DNA from: Centroberyx gerrardi
Taxonomy: Eukaryota > Chordata > Actinopteri > Beryciformes > Berycidae
DNA length: 64,000 nucleotides
Direction: 5' to 3'
NCBI RefSeq assembly: GCF_048128805.1
Contig: NC_136005.1
Location: 13,066,475-13,130,474, forward strand
Below the pieces are notes generated by a model that saw only the letters and a list, made by a program, of their open reading frames with translations, ran no database searches and was not told the origin of the DNA. Of the stretch, positions 63,786-64,000 are shown piece by piece (positions within the stretch are counted from its first letter, which is position 1; each line of letters begins with the position of its first letter). Position numbers and translations under genes: made by a program.

Positions 63786-64000
63786 CAGGGCTCCAATCGT
63801 CCTCCTCGTCAACCTCACTCCTGCTGATACACACCTTTCTTTCTGTTTGACATCAGTCTCAACACAAATGGCTCTCTATATACAGTTTGAATGGTGTGAT
63901 CCAGACCTTTAAACAGACACCGAAAGGTGTATGTGTTAAATCAGTCCATAGTTAAAGAATTCTCCCCAACTAACTGGGTAATTGTTGGGTACAGCGAACT
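63786..64000 (+). other. cbarp: cbarp 3' untranslated region (start)
   Basis: Sequence after the TAG. No AATAAA signal in the remaining 215 bases, so the 3'UTR continues beyond the window. Confidence 0.75.

Noticed and set aside
62919..63818. 299-codon open frame on the minus strand
   Set aside because: Lies antisense to cbarp exon 9; low-complexity Arg/Leu/Val composition and no family resemblance. A shadow of the coding strand.

Overview
The window reads as teleost fish nuclear DNA, probably from a spiny-rayed (percomorph-like) species. The evidence is three multi-exon vertebrate genes with GT-AG introns, very dense GT/AC and GA/CT microsatellites, and relics of fish-type Tc1, hAT, SINE and LINE elements. 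There is no bacterial, viral or plasmid signature. The organism call is an inference; no species can be named from the sequence alone.

Layout. (1) 1-16.0 kb, minus strand: midn (midnolin), from the start-codon exon at 15790-16018 down to an exon that runs off the left edge. Six coding exons (413 codons) are present and the C-terminus lies outside. One intron is 10.8 kb. (2) 16.4-16.8 kb: probable midn promoter with two CCAAT boxes and an E-box. (3) 16.8-41.2 kb: intergenic, no recognisable protein gene. It holds a pair of hAT-type MITEs, a nearly identical 2.87-kb tandem duplication (17941-20805 and 20822-23684), a TTAA-flanked MITE, a foldback MITE, a LINE tail, a SINE and a large diverged inverted repeat (about 38.26-39.19 kb). 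(4) 41.2-48.1 kb, minus strand: atp5f1d (mitochondrial ATP synthase F1 subunit delta), complete in four coding exons (160 aa), with a ZNF143-like promoter site and introns carrying Tc1 and hAT relics. (5) 51.9-63.8 kb, plus strand: cbarp (voltage-gated calcium channel beta-subunit-associated regulatory protein), nine coding exons, 912 aa, ending at a TAG at 63783-63785, with the start of its 3'UTR reaching the window end.

The order MIDN - ATP5F1D - CBARP, with CBARP facing away from the other two, is the order and relative orientation of human 19p13.3, so this is an ancient syntenic block rather than a shared pathway. Midnolin acts in ubiquitin-independent proteasomal turnover of nuclear proteins, ATP5F1D is in the F1 central stalk, and CBARP dampens voltage-gated calcium channels in excitable and secretory cells.

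I did not find a clearly new biological system. The most interesting signals are the 2.87-kb tandem duplication with a 16-bp filler, a promoter-like exon inside it that could splice in frame to midn, the long inverted repeat at 38-39 kb, UG/CA repeats abutting several real splice sites, and an excess of perfect TGACGTCA (CRE) sites. Exon coordinates were read by hand from splice consensus and reading frame; no alignment or transcript data were available.
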